Notes under the pieces: generated by a model
The model's input: the letters and a program-made list of their open reading frames with translations, nothing else
What the model was told of the DNA's origin: nothing
Database searches by the model: none
Assembly: GCF_000708045.1 (NCBI RefSeq)
Contig: NZ_ANIE01000003.1
Location: 248,001-312,000 of the forward strand
Reading direction: 5' to 3'
From: Marinobacter nitratireducens
Lineage (GTDB): Bacteria > Pseudomonadota > Gammaproteobacteria > Pseudomonadales > Oleiphilaceae
DNA length: 64,000 bases
Made by a program: the position numbers and the translations under genes
Shown: in pieces, positions 41,166 to 50,767 of the stretch
Numbering within the stretch: position 1 is the first letter of the stretch
Layout: every line of letters starts with the position of its first letter

Positions 41166-41196
41166 TTGATCAACGGAAAAAAATCATTACTATATG
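41166..41196 (+). promoter_or_regulatory. Promoter of the tRNA-Lys pair
   Basis: TTGATC (41166-41171) and a -10 of TACTAT (41188-41193, spacing 16) or TATATG (41191-41196, spacing 19) precede a GCGCC discriminator and the first tRNA at 41207. A GC-rich discriminator is the usual mark of stringently controlled stable RNA promoters. Confidence 0.6.
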
Positions 41197-41206
41197 CGCC
41201 TCGTTT

Positions 41207-41282
41207 GGGTCGTTAGCTCAGTTGGTAGAGCAGTTGGCTTTTAACCAATTGGTCGAAGGTTCGAATCCTTCACGACCCACCA
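41207..41282 (+). tRNA. tRNA-Lys (anticodon TTT), first copy
   Basis: A 76-nt tRNA including an encoded CCA. The acceptor arm GGGTCGT pairs with ACGACCC, the D-loop has AGCTCAGTTGGTAGAGC, the anticodon loop is CTTTTAA with anticodon TTT, and the T-arm reads GGTTCGAATCC. Sequence is identical to the copy at 41351. Confidence 0.98.
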
Positions 41283-41350
41283 AACACGATCTGTTGAAGT
41301 TATCTGAGTGACTTCAGCGGAGGTCAGGAAAGTTTCTGGCCAGCGGTCAT

Positions 41351-41426
41351 GGGTCGTTAGCTCAGTTGGTAGAGCAGTTGGCTTTTAACCAATTGGTCGA
41401 AGGTTCGAATCCTTCACGACCCACCA
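41351..41426 (+). tRNA. tRNA-Lys (anticodon TTT), second copy
   Basis: An identical 76-nt duplicate of the preceding tRNA, 68 bp downstream. The spacer contains a TGAAGT/ACTTCA hairpin that could guide processing of a common precursor. A strong terminator follows. Confidence 0.98.
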
Positions 41427-41452
41427 AATAACCGGAATCCTGGGTTCCGGCG

Positions 41453-41482
41453 AAAAAAAGAGCCTTCGGGCTCTTTTTTTTT
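41453..41482 (+). terminator. Intrinsic terminator of the tRNA-Lys pair
   Basis: AAAAAAAGAGCC, a stable TTCG loop and GGCTCTTTTTTT make a textbook terminator with a nine-T run. The extended A-run makes it nearly symmetric. A small CCGGAATCC/GGGTTCCGG hairpin (41432-41450) lies just before it. Confidence 0.95.
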
Positions 41483-41617
41483 GCCTGTACGATCTTACCT
41501 AGTCAGTAAGGGCTGCCAATACCTCACCACCACGCTGTTACAGAGGTATGTCAGAACCATGAAAAAGGGTATTGAAGTGATATACTCCCCGGGTAAACGC
41601 AACACAGAGACGCAGTA

Positions 41618-42679
41618 ATGACGCAAGCAGAAGACCGTATCCTCGTTCAGGAACATCTGGCCCATGCGGCGGAGCCCAAGCCGCTGAGTGCCGAGGAAAA
41701 AGCAGAGCTTGAGGCTCGAATCAAGGCAGAGCTGAAAGCCCGCGATGCTGTGCTGGTTGCTCATTACTATACGGATCCGGATCTCCAGCGTCTGGCGGAG
41801 GAAACCGGTGGTTGTGTTGCGGACTCGCTGGAGATGGCTCGTTTCGGAAATCAGCATCCGGCATCCACGGTGGTGGTGGCAGGCGTGCGTTTTATGGGAG
41901 AGACGGCAAAAATCCTTAACCCGGAAAAGAAGGTGCTGATGCCGACTCTGGAGGCGACCTGCTCGCTTGATGTGGGGTGTCCGGCCGATGAGTTTTCGGA
42001 TTTTTGCGACCAGCATCCCGATCGCACCGTGGTGGTCTACGCCAACACATCAGCAGCGGTGAAAGCTCGGGCAGACTGGGTTGTTACCTCAAGTTGTGCG
42101 CAGTCCATCGTTGAGCACCTCGACAGCCAGGGGCAGAAGATTCTATGGGCGCCGGACAAACACCTTGGTCATTATGTTCAGAAAACCACCGGCGCTGATG
42201 TTCTGCTGTGGGATGGCTCCTGCATCGTCCATGAGGAGTTCAAGTATCGTGGGCTGGAGGATTTGAAGGCGTTGTACCCTGATGCCGCTGTTCTGGTTCA
42301 CCCGGAATCACCGGACGCCGTTGTGGAAATGGCTGATGTGGTGGGCTCCACGTCCCAGCTTATCCACGCTGTGCAGACCTTGCCGAACGAGCAGTTCATT
42401 GTTGCGACTGACAACGGCATCTTCTACAAAATGCAGCAGCTGGCGCCAAACAAGACGTTGATTGAGGCGCCTACTGCCGGAAACGGCGCCACCTGCCGTA
42501 GTTGTGCTCACTGCCCATGGATGGCAATGAATGGCCTTGAAAACCTTCTGCACGTATTGGAAACCGGTGACCAGGAGGTGCTGGTTGATGACGAGTTGCG
42601 CGAGGATGCGCTCCGGCCATTGCGTCGTATGCTGGACTTTACGGCCAACATGAACTTGCAGGCCGCAGGAAACGCCTAG
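41618..42679 (+). CDS. nadA: Quinolinate synthase
   Basis: A 353-residue iron-sulfur enzyme making quinolinate from iminoaspartate and dihydroxyacetone phosphate in NAD synthesis. Cluster cysteines are visible in [28 protein letters not shown] and [39 protein letters not shown] and [18 protein letters not shown] mark the first domain. [12 protein letters not shown] lies mid-protein. No nadB is nearby. It is convergent with the BepA-like gene, 4 bp apart. Confidence 0.95.
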   Translation: MTQAEDRILVQEHLAHAAEPKPLSAEEKAELEARIKAELKARDAVLVAHYYTDPDLQRLAEETGGCVADSLEMARFGNQHPASTVVVAGVRFMGETAKILNPEKKVLMPTLEATCSLDVGCPADEFSDFCDQHPDRTVVVYANTSAAVKARADWVVTSSCAQSIVEHLDSQGQKILWAPDKHLGHYVQKTTGADVLLWDGSCIVHEEFKYRGLEDLKALYPDAAVLVHPESPDAVVEMADVVGSTSQLIHAVQTLPNEQFIVATDNGIFYKMQQLAPNKTLIEAPTAGNGATCRSCAHCPWMAMNGLENLLHVLETGDQEVLVDDELREDALRPLRRMLDFTANMNLQAAGNA

Positions 42680-42683
42680 TCTT

Positions 42684-44156
42684 TCATTGCCCAGGCTGCA
42701 TGCGCCGGGACAATTCCGCAAGCCGCTCGGTGACCACCTGTCTTTCGGTGGAGCCGGCCGGCAGCTTCTCCTGAGCCTGGCGTAGTTGACGTTGGGCGGA
42801 TTCCAGGTCTCCCATCAGCGCATAGTATTCGGCGCGTGCGCGATGTACGCCGACGATATTGCGCGCCATTCCCTCCGCCTCCGCCAGGCGCAGCCAGAGG
42901 TGCTCCTGATCCGGCAATCTCCGGGTTAGCTGATGAAGGTATTCCGCCGCAGCCTGGCCATTACCGCTTTGCAGTTCTGTCTTCGCCAGTGTCAGAGTGA
43001 TCGGATAGTTGTCCGGGTTTCTTGAAAGGGCCTGGGTCAATAGCTCCCGTGCGTTGCTGATCTGGTCTTGCGCCAACATGGCCTCAGCCAGCGTGACCTG
43101 AAGGGTGATCCTGCCTGGGTTGCGATCGAGCAAATCACGCAGAGTTGCTTCGGCTTCATTCGCTTGTTGATTCTCTAGATAAGCGACAGCCAGCCCGTAG
43201 CGTATGGCGTCGTTCGGCTTGCTGTCCGGGTGGTCCAGGTAGGCCTTGAACGTATTGACGGCCACTTCCGGGGACTTGGCGTAGTGGACCTGTAATCGGC
43301 TGCGGATAAGGTGGTATTCCTGGCCGTCGCGGATATCCGCATGGGGATACTGTTCCGCCCGATTTCGTGTATCAGAAACCCTGCTTTGCGTGAGGGGGTG
43401 TGTTGAAAGGTACTCAGGCAAACGATTTCCCTGCAGGCGGTTTTGACGCATCATGACCTCAAACATCTCTGGCATGCCGCGGGGGTCAAGGCCGGCGGAT
43501 GCAAGAATATCCAGCCCGACCCGGTCTGCTTCCTGTTCATGGGCGCGACTGTAGGCCAGCATATTCTGCACTGCCATTGCCTGGGTGCCTGCAATGGCCG
43601 CGATGCCGATGTCGGACTGGGTCACTGCCGAGAGTACAATTCCGGCAATCATGCCGGCGAGGGTCAGGGGCGCGCTGGTCTCCTGCTGCTCGAGCCGGCG
43701 GGCAAAATGGCGCTGGCTCAAATGTGCCAGTTCGTGTGCGAGTACCGAGGCAAATTGCTGTTCGGTCGCCGCATTCAGGAACAGGCCGCCGTTAACGCCA
43801 ACCACACCACCTGGAACTGCGAAGGCGTTGATCGCAGGATCGTCAATCAGAATCAGGGTGAGATCTCGATTTTCCAGTGGTGCTGATGGGACCAGTCGAT
43901 AGGTGATTGCGCTGAGGTAGTCGTACACCAGAGGATCCGTGATCCTTGGGGTAGAGCGCCGAATCGTTGTTAGTACCTGTTGGCCAATCTCGGTTTCCTG
44001 CTGGTCCGAAATAAGTCCGCCTCCGGCACCACCGATGGTGGGGAGTCGGTTTTCCTGGGGGTAAGCTGGCGTGGCGGACAGGGCCAGCGCAATGCTGAGA
44101 GCCGTGGCTTTTACCAGTGCTCGGGGGCGTTCTGTCAGAAGTCTTGCGGGGGTCAT
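42684..44156 (-). CDS. bepA: Periplasmic M48 metalloprotease with TPR repeats (BepA/YfgC family)
   Basis: A 490-residue exported protein with signal peptide (MTPARLLTERPRALVKATALSIALALSATPAYP). The zinc-binding HExxH lies in SVLAHELAHLSQRHFARRLE near residue 135, and the third ligand in RAHEQEADRVGLDIL. A C-terminal TPR array covers about 285-490 (YGLAVAYLENQQANEAEATLRDLL and following repeats). BepA helps assemble or degrade LptD and other outer-membrane proteins with BamA. The gene symbol is by analogy with E. coli. Confidence 0.88.
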   Translation of the reverse strand: MTPARLLTERPRALVKATALSIALALSATPAYPQENRLPTIGGAGGGLISDQQETEIGQQVLTTIRRSTPRITDPLVYDYLSAITYRLVPSAPLENRDLTLILIDDPAINAFAVPGGVVGVNGGLFLNAATEQQFASVLAHELAHLSQRHFARRLEQQETSAPLTLAGMIAGIVLSAVTQSDIGIAAIAGTQAMAVQNMLAYSRAHEQEADRVGLDILASAGLDPRGMPEMFEVMMRQNRLQGNRLPEYLSTHPLTQSRVSDTRNRAEQYPHADIRDGQEYHLIRSRLQVHYAKSPEVAVNTFKAYLDHPDSKPNDAIRYGLAVAYLENQQANEAEATLRDLLDRNPGRITLQVTLAEAMLAQDQISNARELLTQALSRNPDNYPITLTLAKTELQSGNGQAAAEYLHQLTRRLPDQEHLWLRLAEAEGMARNIVGVHRARAEYYALMGDLESAQRQLRQAQEKLPAGSTERQVVTERLAELSRRMQPGQ

Positions 44157-44261
44157 GCGAATTGAATGGCCTTTGAATCGGATCGCCTGTGTGACAACAG
44201 CTTACGATAAAACGTTCCGGGCTTTCGATTAAAAAGTATTGTGATGCAATACATTAACACT

Positions 44262-44278
44262 GCCGGCATAATGCCGGC
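44262..44278. repeat. Compact inverted repeat upstream of the TusA-like gene
   Basis: GCCGGC-ATAAT-GCCGGC (8-bp arms if the loop closes to one base) lies 44 bp before the ATG of the TusA-like gene, followed by a T-rich stretch TTGCTTCATTTTTATTG. It could be an attenuator or a weak terminator in the 165-bp divergent region. Confidence 0.5.
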
Positions 44279-44321
44279 TTGCTTCATTTTTATTGTATTA
44301 CAAGCAGGGTGCCCCTTCTCC

Positions 44322-44549
44322 ATGGCTGATCGTACTCTTGATGCATCCGGACTCCGTTGCCCGATGCCACTTCTGAAAACAAAGCTGGAACTCAATGCGA
44401 TGTCTCCTGGCGAGGACCTTGAGGTGATCGCCACCGACGCCGGCTCAGCCCGGGATATTCCGGCATTCCTGAATCTGTCCAGCCATACGCTGGTAGAGAG
44501 TACGGAAGCCAATGGTGAGTACCGGTTTGTGATAAAGTGCGGCGGCTAA
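44322..44549 (+). CDS. TusA-family sulfurtransferase-like protein
   Basis: A 75-residue protein. The sulfur-relay motif is visible in LDASGLRCPMPLLKTKLEL, where the Cys-Pro of CPMP carries persulfide in TusA/YeeD-type proteins. TDAGSARDIPAFLNLSSH is the usual second motif. The ATG at 44322 (MADRTLDASG) is chosen over a longer in-frame start at 44241, whose extra 27 residues have no resemblance to the family. Candidates are TusA for tRNA thiolation or a general sulfur carrier. It precedes the PerM-family gene by 16 bp. Confidence 0.88.
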   Translation: MADRTLDASGLRCPMPLLKTKLELNAMSPGEDLEVIATDAGSARDIPAFLNLSSHTLVESTEANGEYRFVIKCGG

Positions 44550-44565
44550 CCATACGGAGACATTC

Positions 44566-45651
44566 ATGCTCAGAACACTACGCGGCCTTGCGCACAAGTA
44601 TTTCTCAGATGAAGAAGCGGTCATCCTGTTTCTGCTTCTGGTTGCCGGTACTGCGTTCATTATCTGGTTTGGTGCCATGCTGGCACCGGTCATTGCATCC
44701 CTGATCGTAGCCTTCATCCTCCAGGGACTTGTGACCAAGCTGAATCGTATGGGGGTGCCGGAACTGGTCTCCATACTGGGGGTCTTCACGGTGTTTCTGG
44801 GCGTCATGGTCGGCGTTATTTTTGGGCTACTGCCATTAATCTGGACCCAGGTCAGCAAGTTGGCTGGCGAGACGCCCAGAATCGTTCGGGAGATGCAGTC
44901 TTACCTTGAGCTCCTTCCCGAGCAGTATCCTCAGTTGGTGTCGGCTGACGCGGTGAACACCATTTACCAGCAGGTGTCCACAGAGGTAGGACACATGACC
45001 CAGTTGCTGGTGTCCTTTTCCCTGTCCAGTATTCCTGATCTGGTGGCCTTGCTGATATATGTGGTGCTGGTGCCGATTCTTGTGTTCTTCTTCCTGAAGG
45101 ATCGGGAAGTGCTGCTGAACTCGATTGCCAGGCTATTGCCGCCCCAGCGCCCCATGATGTTGAGAATATGGCATGAAGTGAATCTCCAGTGCGCGAATTA
45201 TGTTCGGGGCAAGGCGCTTGAAATTGTCATCGTTGGCGGCGCTACCTACATCGCTTTCAAGTTCCTCGGGATGCCATACGCTGCGTTACTGTCGCTTCTG
45301 GTGGGTTTAAGTGTAGTCATTCCCTACATTGGTGCCGCGGTTGTCACTATCCCCGTCGCGATGATTGGCCTGTTTGCGTTTGGCTGGGGCACTCACTTTA
45401 TCTGGGTGATGGTTGTTTACGGTGTCATTCAGGCACTGGACGGTAATGTGCTGGTGCCGGTGTTGTTTTCCGAGGTCAACAACCTGCATCCGGTGGCGAT
45501 CATTGTTGCGGTGCTCTTCTTTGGAGGAATCTGGGGGCTTTGGGGGGTGTTCTTTGCCATCCCGCTGGCCACCATGCTGAAAGCCGTGTTCGCCGCGTGG
45601 CCGGTCGAGTACTCGGTACCCGAACCAGCCGAGGATGAAGCGAAAGCTTGA
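44566..45651 (+). CDS. AI-2E/PerM-family membrane transporter
   Basis: A 361-residue polytopic inner-membrane protein with about eight membrane segments, starting with VILFLLLVAGTAFIIWFGAMLAPVIASLIVAFILQGLV (two segments) and ending with LFFGGIWGLWGVFFAIPLATMLKAVFAAW. PYIGAAVVTIPVAMIG and ALDGNVLVPVLFSEVNNLHPVAII are family signatures. Members have been proposed as quorum-signal exporters (TqsA) or ion antiporters; the substrate is not predictable. The gene ends exactly where the convergent peroxiredoxin gene ends. Confidence 0.9.
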   Translation: MLRTLRGLAHKYFSDEEAVILFLLLVAGTAFIIWFGAMLAPVIASLIVAFILQGLVTKLNRMGVPELVSILGVFTVFLGVMVGVIFGLLPLIWTQVSKLAGETPRIVREMQSYLELLPEQYPQLVSADAVNTIYQQVSTEVGHMTQLLVSFSLSSIPDLVALLIYVVLVPILVFFFLKDREVLLNSIARLLPPQRPMMLRIWHEVNLQCANYVRGKALEIVIVGGATYIAFKFLGMPYAALLSLLVGLSVVIPYIGAAVVTIPVAMIGLFAFGWGTHFIWVMVVYGVIQALDGNVLVPVLFSEVNNLHPVAIIVAVLFFGGIWGLWGVFFAIPLATMLKAVFAAWPVEYSVPEPAEDEAKA

Positions 45652-46119
45652 TCAGAGGGCTTTTACGGCGTCGAGTACCTCATCGGCGTGGCCTTTGACC
45701 CGGACGCCCCGCCATTCCTGGCGTAGCACGCCTTCGGCATCAATCAGGAACGTGCTGCGCTCGATGCCAAGATGTTCCTTGCCGTAGAGCTTTTTCAGCT
45801 TGATGACATCGAACAGCTTGCACAGTGTCTCGTCTTTGTCGGAGATGAGGTGAAAAGGAAACTCGTGTTTAGCCCGGAAGTTCTCGTGGGCCTTCAGTCC
45901 ATCCCGAGACACGCCGAAGATTTCCGTATCCAACTCGGCAAAGGATTGCATACGGTCACGGAAGTCCTGGCCCTCGGTGGTGCAGCCCGGGGTGTTGTCT
46001 TTGGGGTAAAAGTAGATCACAACATTTTTGCCGCGCAGATCGGCGAGGCGAACAACCTGATCACCGGTGGCTGGGGCCTCGAAATCGGGTACAGATTTGT
46101 TCAGTACAACGGATGACAT
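45652..46119 (-). CDS. bcp: Thioredoxin-dependent peroxiredoxin, BCP/PrxQ type
   Basis: A 155-residue peroxiredoxin reducing hydroperoxides. The peroxidatic Cys is C46 in YFYPKDNTPGCTTEGQDFRD. The resolving Cys found five residues later in E. coli Bcp is replaced here (TTEGQ), and the only other Cys is C100 in SDKDETLCKLFDVI. That suggests a 1-Cys or atypical resolving mechanism. GVSRDGLKAHENFRAKHEFPFHLISD is the characteristic central segment. It is immediately convergent with the PerM-family gene. Confidence 0.93.
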   Translation of the reverse strand: MSSVVLNKSVPDFEAPATGDQVVRLADLRGKNVVIYFYPKDNTPGCTTEGQDFRDRMQSFAELDTEIFGVSRDGLKAHENFRAKHEFPFHLISDKDETLCKLFDVIKLKKLYGKEHLGIERSTFLIDAEGVLRQEWRGVRVKGHADEVLDAVKAL

Positions 46120-46193
46120 GAGTTCTCCTTGAATTCCCTTGTGTCAGTTCGTGCCCAACATTACCATATCGGTTTTATTCGGACGGAGCTTTT

Positions 46194-47072
46194 ATGATTA
46201 CGGGTAGCCTTGTCGCACTGGTCACGCCCATGCACGCCAATGGAGATATCCACTGGCAGGAGCTGGACAAGCTGGTCGACTTTCACATCGAAAACGGTAC
46301 GCATGGCATTGTTGCCGTAGGTACTACCGGCGAATCCGCGACCCTGGACCCTGAGGAGCATATCCAGGCGATAGGGCACATCATAAAACGTGTGGACGGC
46401 CGAATTCCTGTCATCGCCGGCACCGGTGGTAACAGCACCCGGGAAGCCATTGAGCTGACAAGCGAAGCTCACAAGCTTGGCGCCGATGCTTGCCTGCTGG
46501 TTGTGCCGTACTACAACAAGCCGACCCAGGAAGGTCTCTATCAGCACTTCAAGGCCATTGCCGAAGCCGTACCCGGAATGAAGCAGATGCTCTATAACGT
46601 GCCTGGTCGTACCTCCTGCGACATGCTCAATGAGACGGTGCTGAGACTCGCGGATATTCCGAACATCGTTGCAATCAAGGACGCGACCGGAAATATTCCC
46701 CGCGGCGCAGAGCTGATCGAGGCGCTTGAGGGACGTCTGGCGGTATACTCCGGAGACGACGCCACGGCTGCCGAGCTGATGCTTGCCGGAGCCAAGGGCA
46801 ATGTCTCTGTCACCGCCAACGTGGCACCGAAGTCTATGGCACAGCTATGCGAAGCGGCTGTTGCAGGAAACAAGGAAGAGACTGAGCGTCTGAATGAGCT
46901 TCTAAGCCCGCTGAATCGCAAGCTTTTTCTCGAGGCAAATCCAATTCCAGTGAAGTGGGCCCTGCATCGCATGGGGATGATCAGCGAGGGTATCCGCCTG
47001 CCGCTGACACCGTTGAGTGAAAAGTTCCACGCGGAAGTGGAAGATGCTCTCAAGGCCTCAGGTGTACTCTGA
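46194..47072 (+). CDS. dapA: 4-hydroxy-tetrahydrodipicolinate synthase
   Basis: A 292-residue TIM-barrel aldolase of lysine and peptidoglycan precursor synthesis. GTTGESATLDPEEH, the Schiff-base Lys in VAIKDATGNI (near residue 161) and the Tyr of MLYNVPGRTSCDM (near 134) match DapA. NPIPVKWALHRMG lies at the C-terminal end. It is followed by bamC in the conserved dapA-bamC order, with purC next. Confidence 0.95.
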   Translation: MITGSLVALVTPMHANGDIHWQELDKLVDFHIENGTHGIVAVGTTGESATLDPEEHIQAIGHIIKRVDGRIPVIAGTGGNSTREAIELTSEAHKLGADACLLVVPYYNKPTQEGLYQHFKAIAEAVPGMKQMLYNVPGRTSCDMLNETVLRLADIPNIVAIKDATGNIPRGAELIEALEGRLAVYSGDDATAAELMLAGAKGNVSVTANVAPKSMAQLCEAAVAGNKEETERLNELLSPLNRKLFLEANPIPVKWALHRMGMISEGIRLPLTPLSEKFHAEVEDALKASGVL

Positions 47073-47107
47073 GTTTGCTGAAATCGTCTATTACCCGGAG
47101 TAACACG

Positions 47108-48205
47108 ATGTCGGTTCTTCAAAGAACCCGTAAGCCATTGTTTTCTGGACTTTTAGTGTGCGCAACTGGACTGCTGGTATTGACCGCAGTCTCCGGTTGC
47201 AGCCTGCTCGATGACCGCTCTGAACGATACGTCGATGCCCGGGAAGGTCAGCCTCTGGCGCTTCCCGAGAAGGCTGATTCATCCCGCTTTGGTCAGGTGA
47301 TGCCCATCAGGGATATCACCGTGGCTGATGCCAGCAAGATGTACCCATCGGATATTCCCCGTCCTCCTGATATGACCTCCGGCATTCTGGATGAAAACTA
47401 CGTCATTGAGGAGCTGGATGGGCGTGCCTGGTTGTTGGTGAATGATGTACCTGGCCGTCTCTGGCCCGCCGTTACGGCCTATATGACGGACCGCGGCCTT
47501 GGCGTGAGTCAGGAGAATCCCCAGATTGGCCTGCTGCAAAGCGAACTGCTGAATTTCAGCAAGCGCGCCCGCGAGTTGGCAGAGTTGCCCTCCGATCCCG
47601 GAGCTGAGGAAGCGCGGGTCGTACTCCAGCTCAAAATGGCACCGGGCGTTCGGCGAAAAACCACCGAGATTCAACTCCGCAAGCTGGAAGTGGCCGGTAA
47701 CGGTGGTGAATTGGTTCCCTGGAGCGGGAGTGTTGCCCCCAGCCCGGAAGCGTTATCCCTGCAGAAGCGTATCCTGGCGGACCTGGGTGAGTTCCTGAAG
47801 AGCCGAGAGGAAAGCAAGTCATTCTCCCGCGCGGCGTCGGGGATGGAGAGTGCGCCACTGGTGCGCCTGGTATCTGATGGCGACGATGCTCGCGCGATAT
47901 CAATGTCTCTCGATTTTGGCCGTTCCTGGGCCGAGGTCAGCAGGGCGTTGTCAGAGGCCGATATTCCTGTCGTCGATCTTAACCGGAGCGCCGGCTGGTT
48001 CTACGTTGACTTCCGGACGGCTGATGAGCGTGAACCCGGCTGGTTCGACTGGTTCAGCGACAAAGAGAAGCCCCGGCACACCCACACTCTTAATCTGGTT
48101 GAAGGTGATGGCACCATCGAAATCACCGCACAGCGCCAAGACGGCTACGAAGGCGATCAAACCGCCCCGGATTTGCTGACACAACTGTTTGACTACCTAT
48201 ACTGA
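47108..48205 (+). CDS. bamC: Outer membrane assembly lipoprotein BamC
   Basis: A 365-residue lipoprotein of the BAM complex. The signal peptide runs MSVLQRTRKPLFSGLLVCATGLLVLTAVSGC, with the lipobox Cys near residue 31. It is followed by an unstructured region contacting BamD, then two helix-grip domains (VNDVPGRLWPAVTAYMTDRGLGV and LVSDGDDARAISMSLDFGRSWAEV). The ATG at 47108 is preferred over a start 33 nt upstream. Its position between dapA and purC is the same as in E. coli, which strengthens the assignment of a fast-evolving protein. Confidence 0.9.
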   Translation: MSVLQRTRKPLFSGLLVCATGLLVLTAVSGCSLLDDRSERYVDAREGQPLALPEKADSSRFGQVMPIRDITVADASKMYPSDIPRPPDMTSGILDENYVIEELDGRAWLLVNDVPGRLWPAVTAYMTDRGLGVSQENPQIGLLQSELLNFSKRARELAELPSDPGAEEARVVLQLKMAPGVRRKTTEIQLRKLEVAGNGGELVPWSGSVAPSPEALSLQKRILADLGEFLKSREESKSFSRAASGMESAPLVRLVSDGDDARAISMSLDFGRSWAEVSRALSEADIPVVDLNRSAGWFYVDFRTADEREPGWFDWFSDKEKPRHTHTLNLVEGDGTIEITAQRQDGYEGDQTAPDLLTQLFDYLY

Positions 48206-48248
48206 TTCAGTGAGGGCTGGTTAGGCGGCCCCACGTCGGAGACCTCTA

Positions 48249-48962
48249 ATGGAAAAGCGCGAAGAACTTTACGCTGGTAAAGCCAAATCCGTATTCAAGA
48301 CCGATGATCCGGATCGGTTTGTCCTTGTTTTTCGAGACGACACCTCGGCATTTGATGGTGAAAAGAAGGAGCAACTGAATCGCAAAGGTATGGTGAACAA
48401 CAAGTTCAACGCCTTTGTGATGGAAAAGCTCGAAGCAGCGGGTGTGCCAACCCACTTCGAGGGGTTGCTTTCGTCCACGGAATCGCTTGTCAAGAAGCTC
48501 GATATGATTCCGGTGGAATGCGTCGTGCGTAACATTTCTGCAGGCAGCCTTTGCCGTCGTCTTGGTGTTGAGGAAGGGCAGGAGCTTAACCCGCCCACTT
48601 ATGAACTGTTTCTCAAGGACGACGCCCTGCACGATCCGATGGTCAATGAATCTCTCGCGGTCAGCTTCGGCTGGGCGACCGCTGACGAGCTTGCCCGCAT
48701 GAAAGAGCTGACCTACAAGGTAAACGATGTCCTCAAGACGCTGTTTGATGACGCGGGCATGCTGCTTGTGGACTACAAGCTCGAGTTCGGGCGTAGCGGC
48801 GGTGACATCGTACTGGGTGATGAGTTCAGTCCGGATGGCTGTCGTATTTGGGATAAGGAAACCCGCAAGAAAATGGATAAGGATCGTTTCCGCCAGGGGC
48901 TGGGTAGCGTTATTGAAACCTACGAAGAGGTAGGTGCCCGTCTGGGAATCGAATTCGACTGA
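48249..48962 (+). CDS. purC: Phosphoribosylaminoimidazole-succinocarboxamide synthase
   Basis: A 237-residue SAICAR synthetase of purine synthesis. Key motifs are [30 protein letters not shown] at the N-terminus, [21 protein letters not shown] and [30 protein letters not shown]. Length equals the bacterial norm of about 237. It follows bamC by 43 bp. Confidence 0.96.
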   Translation: MEKREELYAGKAKSVFKTDDPDRFVLVFRDDTSAFDGEKKEQLNRKGMVNNKFNAFVMEKLEAAGVPTHFEGLLSSTESLVKKLDMIPVECVVRNISAGSLCRRLGVEEGQELNPPTYELFLKDDALHDPMVNESLAVSFGWATADELARMKELTYKVNDVLKTLFDDAGMLLVDYKLEFGRSGGDIVLGDEFSPDGCRIWDKETRKKMDKDRFRQGLGSVIETYEEVGARLGIEFD

Positions 48963-48993
48963 GTTTGAAATACAACAAGTATAAGGGTGTGTT

Positions 48994-49728
48994 ATGCGTA
49001 AACTGATGATAGCCGTAGGCAGTTCCATGGTTCTGGCTACGCCTCTGGCGCAAGCGGATGTTGTTGGCCTGGGCGCCAGCGTCAATTACTGGGATTCTGA
49101 GTTGTCCGGAAAGGTTCAGGACAATGGTGATGTTGTCGATGTCGAAAACCAGCTCAACCTGGACAGCGACACCAACGCTAACGCATCCCTCTACGTTGAG
49201 CATCCGATTCCGGTTTTGCCCAACGTCAGGCTGAGCTACACCCTGGTAGAACAGAGTGGGCGAGGGCAGCTCACAGCAGACTTTGGTGGCGTTAGTTTTG
49301 GTGGGGCTGATGTTCAGTCCGATCTTGATCTCGAGCAACTGGATCTGACGCTTTATTACGAAGTTCTCGACAACTGGGTGAATCTGGATCTGGGTCTCAC
49401 CGCGCGGGATCTCGATGCCGAGCTTATCGTTCAGGAAGTAAACGGCACACTGACCAACAAGACTTCCATTGATGGTGTAGTGCCCATGGGGTATATCGCT
49501 GCACGTTTTGATCTGCCTCTTACAGGTGTCTCGGTTGGTGGTGAGGGCAATGTCATCAGTTTTGATGGTGATTCGCTCCATGATTTCAATGTGTACGGCC
49601 AGTATGAAATTTCGCTGCTACAGCTCAGGCTCGGCTATCGCCAGATGTCAGTGGATTATGACGACGGCGACGACCAGTTGGATATTGAAATCGACGGGCC
49701 TTTTGTTAGCGCCGGTCTTGCGTTTTAA
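48994..49728 (+). CDS. Small outer-membrane beta-barrel protein (TIGR04219-like)
   Basis: A 244-residue protein with signal peptide ([23 protein letters not shown]) and alternating strands throughout, ending in a C-terminal aromatic ([10 protein letters not shown]), the classic outer-membrane targeting signal. The start [20 protein letters not shown] and the strand [14 protein letters not shown] resemble the TIGR04219 family of Vibrio and Marinobacter. Function is unknown. It lies 31 bp after purC and 11 bp before an epimerase gene. Confidence 0.85.
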   Translation: MRKLMIAVGSSMVLATPLAQADVVGLGASVNYWDSELSGKVQDNGDVVDVENQLNLDSDTNANASLYVEHPIPVLPNVRLSYTLVEQSGRGQLTADFGGVSFGGADVQSDLDLEQLDLTLYYEVLDNWVNLDLGLTARDLDAELIVQEVNGTLTNKTSIDGVVPMGYIAARFDLPLTGVSVGGEGNVISFDGDSLHDFNVYGQYEISLLQLRLGYRQMSVDYDDGDDQLDIEIDGPFVSAGLAF

Positions 49729-49739
49729 GGAGAGAAAAC

Positions 49740-50747
49740 TTGAAGATTCTCGTAACGGGAACCGCGGGATTTATCGGTTCACATCTGGCCCATCGCTTGC
49801 TGGATCGTGGCGATGAGGTCATTGGCGTGGACAACGTCAATGATTACTACGATGTGAACCTGAAGGAAGCCCGCCTTGAGCGCCTGACCTGTAAACCCGG
49901 CTTTACCGAGGTCCGGCAGGATGTATCGGACCGGGCTGCCATGGAAAAGCTGTTTGCCGAGCATCAGCCTGAGCGGGTTGTGCACCTGGCTGCTCAAGCC
50001 GGTGTCCGTTATTCCATCGAGAATCCTCATGCCTATGTGGATGCCAACCTTGTTGGCTTTATGAATATTCTGGAGGGGTGCCGACACAATGGTGTTAAGC
50101 ACCTCGTCTATGCTTCCAGCAGTTCCGTGTACGGCGCTAACGAAACCATGCCGTTTTCCGTGCACGACAATGTAGACCATCCGCTAAGTCTGTATGCGGC
50201 CTCCAAGAAGGCCAACGAATTGATGGCCCACACCTACAGCCACCTCTACAACCTGCCGACGACTGGCCTGCGGTTTTTCACCGTTTATGGTCCCTGGGGA
50301 CGGCCGGATATGGCATTGTTTATTTTTACCAAGAAGATCCTGGCGGGCGAGCCCATTGACGTGTTTAACCATGGCCACCACAAGCGGGACTTTACCTATA
50401 TTGACGACATCGTCGAAGGGGTCATCCGAACCCTCGATAACGTTGCGCAACCCAACGAAGCGTGGACGGGTGCACAACCTGACCCGGGTACCAGCAAGGC
50501 GCCGTATCGTATTTACAACATCGGCAGCAACAACCCTGTCGAGCTGTCCCGCTTCATTGAAATCATTGAGGAACGTGTCGGCAAGAAGGCTCAAAAGAAC
50601 CTTCTGCCTCTGCAGCCCGGGGATGTTCCCGCAACCTATGCGAACGTGGATGACCTGATCAACGATGTGGACTACAAACCGGCCACCTCGGTAGATGAGG
50701 GCATCGCCAACTTCGTTGACTGGTATCGCAACTTCTACAACGTCTGA
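49740..50747 (+). CDS. NAD-dependent nucleotide-sugar epimerase, probable UDP-glucuronate 4-epimerase
   Basis: A 335-residue extended SDR enzyme. The NAD-binding [20 protein letters not shown], catalytic [16 protein letters not shown] and [49 protein letters not shown] are typical of CapI/WbpP-like UDP-glucuronate 4-epimerases. [16 protein letters not shown] is a characteristic early loop. The start is TTG at 49740 with AAGGAGAG upstream. Its substrate would come from the ugd product, so it may supply UDP-galacturonate for a surface glycan. Assignment to UDP-GlcA over UDP-GlcNAc is by motif only. Confidence 0.85.
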   Translation: MKILVTGTAGFIGSHLAHRLLDRGDEVIGVDNVNDYYDVNLKEARLERLTCKPGFTEVRQDVSDRAAMEKLFAEHQPERVVHLAAQAGVRYSIENPHAYVDANLVGFMNILEGCRHNGVKHLVYASSSSVYGANETMPFSVHDNVDHPLSLYAASKKANELMAHTYSHLYNLPTTGLRFFTVYGPWGRPDMALFIFTKKILAGEPIDVFNHGHHKRDFTYIDDIVEGVIRTLDNVAQPNEAWTGAQPDPGTSKAPYRIYNIGSNNPVELSRFIEIIEERVGKKAQKNLLPLQPGDVPATYANVDDLINDVDYKPATSVDEGIANFVDWYRNFYNV

Positions 50748-50767
50748 GCTTTCGAAAGGTGGAACAG

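Noticed and set aside
41207..41426. Repeat pair taken as a mobile element or attachment site
   Set aside because: The direct repeats are complete tRNA-Lys genes with CCA ends; no integrase or truncated tRNA is present.
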